In this document: one piece after another, positions 33,811 to 41,290 of the stretch
Position numbering within the stretch: position 1 is the stretch's first letter
Layout: every line of letters starts with the position of its first letter
Assembly: GCA_017898095.1 (NCBI GenBank)
Contig: JAGKQJ010000012.1
Coordinates: 1-43,334, forward strand
DNA from: Bacillaceae bacterium Marseille-Q3522
Lineage (GTDB): Bacteria; Bacillota; Bacilli; Bacillales; Cytobacillaceae
Length of the DNA stretch: 43,334 bases
Direction of reading: 5' to 3'
Notes under the pieces: model-generated
What the model was told of the DNA's origin: nothing
The model's input: only the letters and a program-made list of their open reading frames with translations
The model's database searches: none
Made by a program: the position numbers and the translations under genes

Positions 33811-33826
33811 GTTCTTTAAAAGGAAC
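33811..33826. promoter_or_regulatory. SinR-like operator L1 before the RiPP-like cluster
   Basis: GTTCTTTAAAAGGAAC, inverted half-sites GTTCTTT and GGAAC, same 16-bp spacing as the eps operators. It lies just upstream of a -10 TATAAT (33838-33843), overlapping where the -35 should be, so it could occlude the promoter. The -35 itself is weak. Confidence 0.6.
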
Positions 33827-33837
33827 AATAATTGAGA

Positions 33838-33843
33838 TATAAT
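33838..33843 (+). promoter_or_regulatory. Probable -10 element of the RiPP-like cluster
   Basis: Perfect TATAAT; no good -35 at 17 bp (TTTAAA at 33815). Start would be near 33850, before the hairpin at 33878. Confidence 0.5.
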
Positions 33844-33877
33844 ATAAATGTACGATACGAAAAAAAAAGTAGTGCTT

Positions 33878-33900
33878 ACTCCGAAGGGAGTTTTCTTTTT
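33878..33900 (+). terminator. Attenuator-like terminator in the leader of the precursor gene
   Basis: ACTCC-GAAG-GGAGT followed by TTTCTTTTT (33892-33900). The transcript from TATAAT 33838 would meet it after about 30-40 nt, so expression of the precursor may need read-through, or a second promoter lies downstream. Confidence 0.6.
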
Positions 33901-33908
33901 ATTTCATT

Positions 33909-33924
33909 GTTCTATATAAAGAAC
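33909..33924. promoter_or_regulatory. SinR-like operator L2 next to the precursor ribosome site
   Basis: GTTCTATATAAAGAAC, a 16-bp inverted repeat, ending 6 bp before the ribosome site AGGGAGGTG of the peptide gene. Differs from the palindrome in the eps promoter by a single base. Likely bound by the same regulator. Confidence 0.65.
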
Positions 33925-33946
33925 AAATGAAGGGAGGTGTGTACAG

Positions 33947-34081
33947 ATGCCTGAGAAAGTGAATCGTCCATTAGTATTAGATCATCAAGTTGTTAAGTTT
34001 GAAACATTAATCAGCGGAGAACATTCCGAGGATACGAAGCCGGGCAAGCCGGGCAAACCTGGAAGACCAGGACGGCCATAA
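33947..34081 (+). CDS. Precursor-like small peptide (44 aa) with a lasso-type leader and a GKP/GRP tail
   Basis: ATG 33947 after GGGAGGTG. It reads MPEKVNRPLVLDHQVV, KFETLISGEHSEDT, then KPGKPGKPGRPGRP. The first half fits leaders recognised by PqqD-like RRE proteins of Firmicutes lasso clusters (P...L...V...T at -2), so Thr20 could be the -2 residue with cleavage after Leu21. The core would then be about 23 residues (from Ile22) with Glu28/Asp29 as acidic ring candidates. The tail is four G-x-P collagen-like triplets. Directly followed by the kinase/PqqD/peptidase/ABC genes. No cyclase gene is present, so ring formation is doubtful. Function inferred from context. Confidence 0.72.
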   Translation: MPEKVNRPLVLDHQVVKFETLISGEHSEDTKPGKPGKPGRPGRP

Positions 34082-34122
34082 TCCACCCGTTTCAGAAAAA
34101 ATGAAAACGAAAGGGGTTAAAG

Positions 34123-34197
34123 ATGACACTGCTTAAGCGGTTGAAAAATTTTACTTTATATTCACCGGAGGCGGAGGATGTAAATCTTAAAACCTGA
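34123..34197 (+). CDS. Possible 24-aa peptide downstream of the precursor
   Basis: ATG 34123 follows AAAGGGG by 7 nt and encodes MTLLKRLKNF then TLYSPEAEDVNLKT. Basic N-terminal and acidic C-terminal halves. Too short to assign; the good ribosome site and position suggest a translated second peptide or leader ORF. Confidence 0.35.
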   Translation: MTLLKRLKNFTLYSPEAEDVNLKT

Positions 34198-34232
34198 AAA
34201 TGGGAAAAGCAATCATATTAAGGCTTTATTTT

Positions 34233-34269
34233 CCTGCAGCGGACGGGAAAAAGAATTCCCTGCTGCAGG
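34233..34269 (+). other. Stem-loop between the peptide genes and the modification genes
   Basis: CCTGCAGC (34233-34240) pairs with GCTGCAGG (34262-34269), loop about 21 nt, with no T-run after it. It could be an mRNA processing or stability element giving excess precursor message over enzyme message. Confidence 0.5.
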
Positions 34270-34307
34270 GGATATTCAAACTTCCTGATGGAATGGAGGT
34301 TCAATAA

Positions 34308-35093
34308 ATGAAAATACTGCATTCACTTATTGGTGAGCATTATTTCCGGCTAAATTGTCCGAATCAAAACTGGTTTACTGCACTGAAGGAAAAATTCGGC
34401 AAGTATCCTGGGGAACCGGTATTCCCTGACTTAACAATTGACATTTCCGATCTATACGGAAGTCCATTTCAAAATTATCATGTGACAGTAACAAAGGACG
34501 AAGGCAAAACGTATTACAGGAGAACAGACTATTATATCGAAACGGATTTCGCAGGCAGGACTGCAAAAATCGCAGCTTTTGATCTGTTTTCATTAAAGCA
34601 TGCCCTGTTGAATCTATATAGTGCCTATATCGTCCATCAGCAATGGGGTATGTTAATGCATGCTTCTTGTGTAGTCGAAAATGAAAAGGCACATATTTTC
34701 ACCGGGCATTCCGGGGCGGGTAAATCGACTGTTGCTGCATTATCCGCTCCTCGGGAAATCCTCGCGGATGAAGCATCAATTGTCAAAGTTTCCAATCAGG
34801 AAATCATTGTTTATGACTCCCCTTTTCGCAGTGAACTACAACAACAAAAGGAAAGGCAAAAAGCAGAACTTGCAAGTATTCAATTATTACAGCAGTCTGC
34901 ATCGATTAATAGACAAGCCTTGCATAAGGCAGATGCACTTCTCAAATTGGTTGATAAAGTGTTTTTCTGGACAGCGGATCCGCAAGAGACAAAGCAAATT
35001 TGGAAACTATTAAGGCAGTTAATCATACAAATACCGGTTTACAAATTACGATTTCAAAAAAATAATCGATTTTGGGAGTTGATGCGTTCATGA
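34308..35093 (+). CDS. HPr-kinase-like protein (HprK-related, RiPP-cluster type)
   Basis: 261 residues. The C-terminal half has MLMHASCVVENEKAHIFTGHSGAGKST, a P-loop preceded by the catalytic-type His, and EILADEASIV, the acidic pair, as in HprK. The N-terminal part (about 1-110) is a specific domain. HprK-like genes occur in Firmicutes lasso clusters, where one (paeninodin) phosphorylates a serine of the peptide, and in HprK-related/PqqD systems. ATG 34308 follows GGAGG. Likely phosphorylates the precursor or a partner; the precursor contains Ser23 and Ser27. Overlaps the PqqD gene by 4 bp. Confidence 0.82.
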   Translation: MKILHSLIGEHYFRLNCPNQNWFTALKEKFGKYPGEPVFPDLTIDISDLYGSPFQNYHVTVTKDEGKTYYRRTDYYIETDFAGRTAKIAAFDLFSLKHALLNLYSAYIVHQQWGMLMHASCVVENEKAHIFTGHSGAGKSTVAALSAPREILADEASIVKVSNQEIIVYDSPFRSELQQQKERQKAELASIQLLQQSASINRQALHKADALLKLVDKVFFWTADPQETKQIWKLLRQLIIQIPVYKLRFQKNNRFWELMRS

Positions 35094-35338
35094 ATTATTA
35101 TCGGCAAAAAAATAACGTCGAACTGACAAAGCTGGATGAGGAGTGGATAATTCTTGATCTCGATCAGCTGACAGTTACAAAATTAAATCAGCTTGGCGGA
35201 ACATGCTGGAGATTATTAAAAACACCGCAATCTGCCGAAACACTTACAAAATCGGTTCAGGATTGCGATGAGGAGGATATTGCCGCCTTTTTAAACCAAC
35301 TTTTTACATACGGATTGATTGAACATGCTGTTTCATGA
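35090..35338 (+). CDS. PqqD-family peptide-binding chaperone (RRE domain)
   Basis: 82 residues: NVELTKLDEEWIILDLDQLTVTKLNQLGGTCWRLLKT is the PqqD strand-turn-strand with the LN.LG...W..L motif that binds leader peptides. In lasso clusters this is the B1 protein. ATG 35090 overlaps the kinase stop (ATGA), and its end overlaps the peptidase start, so all three are translationally coupled. Its presence is the main evidence that the small peptide upstream is a RiPP-type substrate. Confidence 0.85.
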   Translation: MNYYRQKNNVELTKLDEEWIILDLDQLTVTKLNQLGGTCWRLLKTPQSAETLTKSVQDCDEEDIAAFLNQLFTYGLIEHAVS

Positions 35339-35792
35339 AAAAACGATCCTGTTTTTGAAAGAAGCGATTGCAAAAGACGGAAAGATCAAACTGCCGGCAG
35401 ATGGAGTAAGCATGTACCCGTATATTAAAGTTGGAGATATTTGCCATTTTGTTTATTGCCATGCGTATGAACTGACAAAGAGCGATGTTGTCCTTTTTTA
35501 TACAAAACAAGGTCGCTTGATTGCTCATCGCTTTTATGGCAGAAAAACAATATCTGGGAAAAGATACTTGATTTTTAAAGGAGATACAAACCTGGCCTAT
35601 GATCCGCTTGTTCGTGAAGATCAAGTGATCGGGAAGCTGGTGCTTGTAGACCGCCATGGCTTGCTGCGGCCGCATACGAATAAATGGGTACAGCACTGGG
35701 GAAAAGCAATGATAAAATATCCGTTTCTATCCGGATGGCTGCGGTATTATTTAATACAGAAAAGTCGTTTGTTACAAAAAAGGGGAAGATAA
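35325..35792 (+). CDS. S24/S26 (SipW-like, ER-type) signal-peptidase-like protein
   Basis: 155 residues. GVSMYPYIKVGD holds the nucleophile Ser29; LIAHRF has His68 and IFKGDTN has Asp87, the Ser-His-Asp set of ER-type/SipW enzymes rather than the Ser-Lys of SipS. No clear N-terminal TM helix is seen; the C-terminal part has a weak hydrophobic stretch. ATG 35325 is inside the PqqD gene. In this cluster it could remove the leader in place of the missing lasso B2 protease, or process another partner. Confidence 0.78.
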   Translation: MLFHEKTILFLKEAIAKDGKIKLPADGVSMYPYIKVGDICHFVYCHAYELTKSDVVLFYTKQGRLIAHRFYGRKTISGKRYLIFKGDTNLAYDPLVREDQVIGKLVLVDRHGLLRPHTNKWVQHWGKAMIKYPFLSGWLRYYLIQKSRLLQKRGR

Positions 35793-35801
35793 AGAAAAAA
35801 G

Positions 35802-35842
35802 TTCAAAAAGTCACTAAATGATAAGTGTTAACTTTTTGAACA
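35802..35842. promoter_or_regulatory. Inverted repeat before the ABC transporter gene
   Basis: GTTCAAAAAGT near 35802 and ACTTTTTGAAC near 35832 form perfect 11-bp arms. There is no T-run; the 16-bp GTTC-N8-GAAC spacing is not kept, so it is not a SinR-like site. It may be a regulatory hairpin or an insertion scar; ACTTTTTGAACA also appears near 6590. Confidence 0.5.
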
Positions 35843-35860
35843 CGTAAAAGGGTGAATATC

Positions 35861-37675
35861 GTGTATATAAGATGGAAAGATTTACGACAGAAATATTTTC
35901 AAACGGCAGCGATACATAATGCATTCACACTCTTAAAACCTTTCCTTATGCAACAGTGGAAACCCCATGTGATGATGTTTATTCTTCTGCTGCTTGAAAT
36001 AGGACTGACCTTTGCTTATGCCCTCTTTTTTGGGAAAATGACAGATGCAGCTATTACAAATGAGTTTCACGCTTTTACATTTCTGATTCCTTTTGGAATA
36101 CTGTTATTTTTATTAAGTATGGCGTCTAATTATTTTTCGATCTACTTTGAGTCGATGGCAACAAACGGTGTGAAAACGGAATTGAAAAATATGCTGTTCC
36201 ACCATATTTTACGCTTGCCGGCAAAGGAGACGGCGAATCTTCGCTCCGGGGAGCTAATCACTTATTTTTCAGCAGACATTCACCAAATTCACGGCATGAT
36301 CGGGACCAGTTTACTGGAACTTGTCCGGTTACCGCTTATTTACGGCACTGTTTTCGTTTATTTATGGCATCTTAATTGGACATTGGCGCTAATTACGGTT
36401 CTGATTGCTCCTGTTGCAATTCTTGCCGGGCTTATTTTTGGAGTACTTTTACGGAATAACAGCCGGGAAATACATGAATTAACGGGGAAAGTAAATAGTT
36501 ATATCGCGGATAGTTTTCATGGACTCGCGATCATCCGCTCCTTTACGCTGGAACATAGCCGGTTTCATTATTTTCAGCAAAATAATAAGCGTCTTAACAA
36601 ATTGGAGCTAAAGAATGCAAAACTGCGCGGATTATTTTCCGCCGGAGGAGAAATGGCAAGTTCACTTACATTTTTAATTTGTCTATCCTTAGGAGCGGTA
36701 TATGTTTCAAATGGAGTGATGACGATCGGAGCACTCATCACGTTTACTAATCTGGTAAACCATTTAGTTTACCCTCTTACAGGTCTGGCTGGCCGGTGGG
36801 CAGGATTTCAACGCTCCGTAACAGCAGTGGCACGCCTGATAAAGTTGCTGGAAAAACAGCCTGATTATCAGGAATTACCCGCATATAAGCTCACAAAAAG
36901 GGACTTTCATTCGATTTATTTTGATCATCTTGATTTTTGCTATGAAGAAAATTTATATGTTTTTAAAAAATTTCATTTACAGATCCCTGCCGGAACTATG
37001 ACAGCTTTTGTCGGACCGAGCGGAGCGGGAAAAACGACGTTAATTCAGCTGTTGCAAGGCTTTTATAAGCCACAAGAAGGAAGAATCTATATTGGAAAGC
37101 ATCTTTTGACAGATTTTTCTCCATCTGAACTGAGGAGCATGATTGCCAATGTGCCGCAAGAAACGTATTTATTTTCCGGTTCGATACGCGAAAACTTACT
37201 GCTTGCCAATCCGGACGCGACAGATAAAGACATGATTCAGGCGGCAAAACAAGCCCGGATTCATGATTTTATTCTCACATTGCCGGAAGCCTATGAAACA
37301 GCAGTTGGCGAACGGGGGATTAATTTTTCAGGAGGGCAGAGACAACGTCTTGCCATCGCGCGGGCATTGTTGAAAAATGCACCGATTTTGCTTTTTGACG
37401 AAGCGACATCCGCTCTTGATCCGGATACTGAAAACAGCATCAAGCAGACGCTGGAACAAATAAGGAAGGATCGCACGATACTCGTCATTGCCCACCGGCT
37501 GTCGACGGTACAGCATGCGGATTGCATTATTGTCATGGATAACGGAAAAGTCGTGCAAAACGGCACCCATGAAGAATTAATTGCGCAAGAGGGACTTTAT
37601 CAGAACTGGCATCAACAAGCTTTTCTAAAACAAATGGGGCAACGGCGGTTTTCCGAAAGGGGTAGGAAAATATAA
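35861..37675 (+). CDS. ABC transporter, fused membrane and ATPase domains (export type)
   Basis: 604 residues. Six TM helices in the first 320 residues (type I exporter), then an ATPase with Walker A GPSGAGKTTLIQLL, Q-loop NVPQETYLF, signature NFSGGQRQRLAIARAL, Walker B ILLFDEATSALD and H-loop IAHRLSTVQ. There is no N-terminal C39 peptidase domain, so leader removal must come from elsewhere, fitting the S26-like protein. GTG 35861 was preferred (AAAAGGG upstream). Homologous to the exporters of lasso clusters; likely secretes the modified peptide. Homodimer in the cell membrane. Confidence 0.9.
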   Translation: MYIRWKDLRQKYFQTAAIHNAFTLLKPFLMQQWKPHVMMFILLLLEIGLTFAYALFFGKMTDAAITNEFHAFTFLIPFGILLFLLSMASNYFSIYFESMATNGVKTELKNMLFHHILRLPAKETANLRSGELITYFSADIHQIHGMIGTSLLELVRLPLIYGTVFVYLWHLNWTLALITVLIAPVAILAGLIFGVLLRNNSREIHELTGKVNSYIADSFHGLAIIRSFTLEHSRFHYFQQNNKRLNKLELKNAKLRGLFSAGGEMASSLTFLICLSLGAVYVSNGVMTIGALITFTNLVNHLVYPLTGLAGRWAGFQRSVTAVARLIKLLEKQPDYQELPAYKLTKRDFHSIYFDHLDFCYEENLYVFKKFHLQIPAGTMTAFVGPSGAGKTTLIQLLQGFYKPQEGRIYIGKHLLTDFSPSELRSMIANVPQETYLFSGSIRENLLLANPDATDKDMIQAAKQARIHDFILTLPEAYETAVGERGINFSGGQRQRLAIARALLKNAPILLFDEATSALDPDTENSIKQTLEQIRKDRTILVIAHRLSTVQHADCIIVMDNGKVVQNGTHEELIAQEGLYQNWHQQAFLKQMGQRRFSERGRKI

Positions 37676-37695
37676 AGAAAGGAATCGATCGTAAG

Positions 37696-38673
37696 ATGGA
37701 GAGTGTATGTTTTCCGCTATTAAATGCGATATATGAGAAAAAAGCACTGCCGAAAACGGACGGAGCGGCTTTATTAGAAGAGGCCGGTCATTTCAATATC
37801 TCAGCACAATTGTATGTTTTATTGAAACAGCATCCTTTGACGGACAAGCTTGAAAAATCGCTGCTTGCAGCATTAAAGCAAAATTATGAAAAAACTTTTT
37901 TTGTCAATATGATGATAAAACGGCAGTTTGAAGAGATGATAGATGCTTTTGAAGCGGAGAAGCTTGATATGATTGCTTTGAAAGGAATTCCGTTTGCGGA
38001 AAAATATTTCGGCCATTTTAGTGCGAGGCCAACATCGGATATCGATATATTAGTGAAAGAAGCTGATATCGAGAAATCAATTCTGATCCTGCAACGGCTC
38101 GGGTATACGGAAGCGGAGCGCATCATTCCCGGTCACTTTCACACAAGCTTTCGCAGACAGCTTCCCGGATCATCTACGCCTTTGCGGGTAGAGGTGCATT
38201 GGGATTTACTGAAAAAGAATACTGCATCACTGCAAATGCAGCCGTTTTGGCAGAATGCGGGACGTAAAAATGGTTATAAACATATATGGGAATTATCCGC
38301 TTATCATACCTTTTATCTGATCTGTCTTCACGGCTGGCGTCATAATATGGATTCGCTTAAATATTTTCTTGATATTGTGCAGCTGATTTATGTAATAGGA
38401 GAAAAAATCAATTACACGGAATTGTTTGAGGATGCAAGCCGTGATCAGACACGGAAACGGCTGATCCGCACGTTATCGATTGTATACAAGCAGTTCCCGC
38501 ACCTGCAAACCGTAAAGCCGTTTCCTTATAAAAAAACAGCTTCCTGCTGGAGCTTTTCCCCGTTTCTTGATAAAAGCCGCCGTTCTTTGAAGGTGTATGC
38601 CGATTTTATCGATTACCAGCTGTTCAGCTTTGACCACATGAAGCATATATGGAATAATGCCAGGGGGTCATAA
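37696..38673 (+). CDS. Nucleotidyltransferase family protein (NTP_transf_5)
   Basis: 325 residues. The key segment MIALKGIPFAEKYFGHFSARPTSDIDILV has the D-x-D of the nucleotidyltransferase superfamily in the R-P-x-S-D-x-D-x-L form typical of PF14907; a conserved VHWDLL follows. This family recurs in Firmicutes lasso and HprK/PqqD clusters, where it may modify the peptide, but the reaction is unknown. ATG 37696 follows AAAGGAATCG. Last gene of the cluster. Confidence 0.82.
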   Translation: MESVCFPLLNAIYEKKALPKTDGAALLEEAGHFNISAQLYVLLKQHPLTDKLEKSLLAALKQNYEKTFFVNMMIKRQFEEMIDAFEAEKLDMIALKGIPFAEKYFGHFSARPTSDIDILVKEADIEKSILILQRLGYTEAERIIPGHFHTSFRRQLPGSSTPLRVEVHWDLLKKNTASLQMQPFWQNAGRKNGYKHIWELSAYHTFYLICLHGWRHNMDSLKYFLDIVQLIYVIGEKINYTELFEDASRDQTRKRLIRTLSIVYKQFPHLQTVKPFPYKKTASCWSFSPFLDKSRRSLKVYADFIDYQLFSFDHMKHIWNNARGS

Positions 38674-38677
38674 ATAA

Positions 38678-38699
38678 TTTATCGCAGATTAAGGGGCAG
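38678..38699 (-). repeat. Terminal segment of the MITE-like repeat
   Basis: Contains TTATCGCAGATTAAGGGG, as in copies A-C, in reverse orientation. The following 50 bp (to the CCCCCCGCCCCCAC stretch at 38736-38749) do not match the element as a whole. It sits right after the RiPP-like cluster. Confidence 0.6.
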
Positions 38700-38776
38700 C
38701 TGTCCATGATCAAAAATATTTTCATGGCAGTACTCCCCCCGCCCCCACAGTACTTTTAGTATTTGCTATACCTGGG

Positions 38777-39664
38777 TTACCTCTCTTGATTAGCATCTTG
38801 CGTGAACCGGATCCATTCACGGGCGGCGAAGGAGAGATAGCGGTCCTTTCGCCAAATAATCGCGAGATGCCAAGGAATAACCGGGTCGGCAAGAGGAACA
38901 ATTTTTACCCTGTTTGGTTTTATTTCACGTGCAATTGGCGCAGGGAGCAGAGCAATCCCTAAATTAGCTGCGACCATTTCCCCGATAAAATCCCACTGCG
39001 AGCTTTCCGCAATAATCTTTGGTTTATAACCGGACCTTTCACATTCGTTCATGATCCGGTCATGTAGTGTAAAATCTTTGCGATATAAAATAAACGGAAC
39101 ATGTTCAAAATCTGTTATGGTAAAAGAATTACGTGCACTTAAGGGATGATTTGGATGAATAATCACGACTAAATTTTCTTTTACAAAAGAATAGGTATGA
39201 AAAAGACTATCATTTGTCGGCAGGACAACGACACCCAGATCAAGTGTGCCGTCCGCTACATCCTGTTCAATTTTTTTTGCTCCGTCTTCGACAAGCTGAA
39301 TCGAAATATTTGGGTAGTGATAATGAAATTCCTGGATAATTTTCGGAAAGAACCTAGAGCCGACCATCGGCGGTAGACCGATATGAATATTCCCTGTTTT
39401 TAAGTGAATCAGATCATCTATTTCCGAAGATAAATTGTGAAACGATTTTATAATAATAAATGCCTGTGAATAGATAATTTTTCCCGCATCTGTTAGTTTC
39501 ACATTTCTTCCCGAGCGGTCAAAAAGGGTCACGCCAAGCTCTTCTTCAATACTCTTTATCATTTTACTAATCGTTGGCTGCGTAACAAATAAGGCTTGTG
39601 CAGCCTTTGTGAAACTGCCGTATTTAACAACAGCAACGAAATACTGTAAATGCTGTATATCCAT
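38777..39664 (-). CDS. cidR: LysR-family transcriptional regulator, CidR-like
   Basis: 295 residues. Winged helix at the N-terminus (MDIQHLQYFVAVVKYGSFTKAA, QPTISKMIKSIEEELG) and an effector-binding domain typical of LTTRs (HIGLPPMVGSRFFPKII). It is divergent from a LrgA/LrgB pair, as CidR/YwbI is from cidAB in Bacillus and Staphylococcus, so it probably activates them, likely in response to acetate or other overflow metabolites. ATG 39664; the upstream RBS is weak (AGAAGAAAAAG type). Confidence 0.85.
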   Translation of the reverse strand: MDIQHLQYFVAVVKYGSFTKAAQALFVTQPTISKMIKSIEEELGVTLFDRSGRNVKLTDAGKIIYSQAFIIIKSFHNLSSEIDDLIHLKTGNIHIGLPPMVGSRFFPKIIQEFHYHYPNISIQLVEDGAKKIEQDVADGTLDLGVVVLPTNDSLFHTYSFVKENLVVIIHPNHPLSARNSFTITDFEHVPFILYRKDFTLHDRIMNECERSGYKPKIIAESSQWDFIGEMVAANLGIALLPAPIAREIKPNRVKIVPLADPVIPWHLAIIWRKDRYLSFAAREWIRFTQDANQER

Positions 39665-40036
39665 CTTCTTTTTCTCCGTCCATTGCTCTTGTTGGCTATT
39701 TTTTATGAATTAAGGGTTAAGAATAAATATTTTTTTGAGGGGAGAGACAGACCCCTGAAGAATGAAAAGAGCAACGATTCCAGCAGGCAACATTTTGATA
39801 ACGAAAACATTGCTTACAGGAATGTTAATCATTCTAATTATTCATTTTACCTATAAGTAAGTTTGAAGTAAAATCTTTTTTGTAAGTTTCACCGTAATTT
39901 GAACATTTTTTAATGTTATTATGTGGGGTATATTATTTTAATACGTTAAAGTAGAAAACTTTATTGGTGAAACACAGGCATTTCCATTTGTAATCAATGA
40001 ATTGCTATCAAGAAAAGAAGGTGAAAAGGGTTGGTT
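39665..40036. promoter_or_regulatory. Divergent promoter region between cidR and cidA
   Basis: 372 bp, no gene supported. A run TTGAAC (39899) with TATTAT (39931) is too far apart for a good sigma-A promoter; the region from 39840 to 39960 is the likely promoter and LysR-binding area. A T-N11-A LysR box cannot be picked with confidence. Confidence 0.35.
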
Positions 40037-40405
40037 GTGAAAATTGCAATTGGAATGCTGCAGGTTTTCGCATTATTAGTTTTTTCTTTGATAATGGGGA
40101 AAATCTCCGAGCTGCTTCATCTGAAGATCCCGGGCAGTATTTTAGGCATGATTCTGTTATTTATTTTATTAAAGAAAAATATTATCAAACTAAAATGGAT
40201 TGAAGCAGGATCAAATTGGCTGTTGGCCGAATTATTGCTTTTTTTTATTCCGTCTGCAGTGGGGATCATTCAATACCAGGATTTAATGGCTGATAACGGA
40301 ATTCAAATTATTTTGATTATTTTTTTAAGTTCGTTGGTTGTCATGATTACTTCGGGTATTTTAGCTGAAGTGATTGCACGAAAAGGGGAGAAAAAAAACG
40401 CATGA
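40037..40405 (+). CDS. cidA: CidA/LrgA-like holin-like membrane protein
   Basis: 122 residues with four TM helices: IAIGMLQVFALLVFSLIMG, LKIPGSILGMILLFILL (conserved P-G-S-[IL]-[IL]-G), WLLAELLLFFIPSAVGII and IILIIFLSSLVVMITSGIL. Short charged C-terminus. Believed to act with CidB in murein hydrolase control or metabolite export. GTG 40037 lies 7 nt after AAAAGGG; a TTG two codons upstream is possible. Overlaps cidB by 4 bp. Confidence 0.88.
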   Translation: MKIAIGMLQVFALLVFSLIMGKISELLHLKIPGSILGMILLFILLKKNIIKLKWIEAGSNWLLAELLLFFIPSAVGIIQYQDLMADNGIQIILIIFLSSLVVMITSGILAEVIARKGEKKNA

Positions 40406-41079
40406 TATTTGCTATTATTGGCTTGATTATTACCATTTTCATATATGCAGCAGCAAAAATATTTTACCGCTATACGAAAATTGCGGTTTTCACACCACTG
40501 CTTGTCGCTCCGGTGTTGTTGGTTTTACTCTTATTCATTTTTCAAATTCCGTATGATTCCTACGATAACGGTACGAAAATTTTGACAATCTTATTGCAGC
40601 CGGCAACGGTTGCTTTCGCAATACCATTATATAAATATTATCCGGTATTAAAAAAACATTTGAAAGAAATTCTATTTAGTGTCATATTTGGTTCAATTGT
40701 TTCGATTGTTTCTGCAGCGACGATTGCTTTATTATTAGATTTTAATGCATCACTGATTCACAGTATTATGCCTTATTCGATTACGACGCCGATTGCAATG
40801 GATGTATCGAAATCGATTGGCGGTATTCCGACTATTACGGCAGTGTTTGTTATCGTAACTGGTATTATGGGTTCGATTATTGGTCCGTTTATGATAAAAA
40901 TGTTCCGCTTTAAAAGTGAAATTGCCCACGGCGTTCTCCTGGGAACAAGCTCTCATGGATGCGGGACATCGAAAGCCCTGGAAATGAGCGCAAAAACGGG
41001 TGCCGTTTCGAGCGTCTGTATGATACTCGCCGCAATTATCTCTATTTGCGCGTCCCCGCTGCTCGCGTTTGTGTTTTAA
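40402..41079 (+). CDS. cidB: CidB/LrgB-like membrane protein
   Basis: 225 residues, many TM helices. Family motifs: IPLYKYYPVLKKHLKEILFS, MPYSITTPIAMDVSKSIGGIPTITAVFVI and GVLLGTSSHGCGTSKALEM. ATG 40402 overlaps cidA (ATGA), so they are co-translated. A strong terminator follows at 41103. Confidence 0.9.
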   Translation: MIFAIIGLIITIFIYAAAKIFYRYTKIAVFTPLLVAPVLLVLLLFIFQIPYDSYDNGTKILTILLQPATVAFAIPLYKYYPVLKKHLKEILFSVIFGSIVSIVSAATIALLLDFNASLIHSIMPYSITTPIAMDVSKSIGGIPTITAVFVIVTGIMGSIIGPFMIKMFRFKSEIAHGVLLGTSSHGCGTSKALEMSAKTGAVSSVCMILAAIISICASPLLAFVF

Positions 41080-41102
41080 TAAAGATAGTTTTGTTTGTTA
41101 GA

Positions 41103-41152
41103 AAAAACCCTTTTGTCATTAAGTGTATGGACTTAATGACAAAAGGGTTTTT
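41103..41152. terminator. Strong (bidirectional) intrinsic terminator after cidB
   Basis: Perfect 22-bp arms at 41103-41124 and 41131-41152 (ACCCTTTTGTCATTAAGT type), loop GTATGG, with T-run. It serves cidAB and could also stop the minus-strand transcript. Confidence 0.95.
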
Positions 41153-41290
41153 AATATTGGGAGGATTTAATATTAACCATTTTTGTTACTCATCTTGTAA
41201 TGTTAAAAGTGATCGAAATAAAACGTGTTGATAAAAATAACCAGGAAAATTAATTTGCAAAATCCAATCTCCAATTGGCAGAAGGAACAT

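Noticed and set aside
35802-35842. SinR-type operator before the ABC transporter
   Set aside because: The GTTC and GAAC ends are about 40 bp apart with AAAAAGT arms; it fits a hairpin, not the 16-bp operator.
33947-38673. Complete lasso peptide cluster
   Set aside because: No asparagine-synthetase-like cyclase and no B2 protease in the window, so I call it only RiPP-like.
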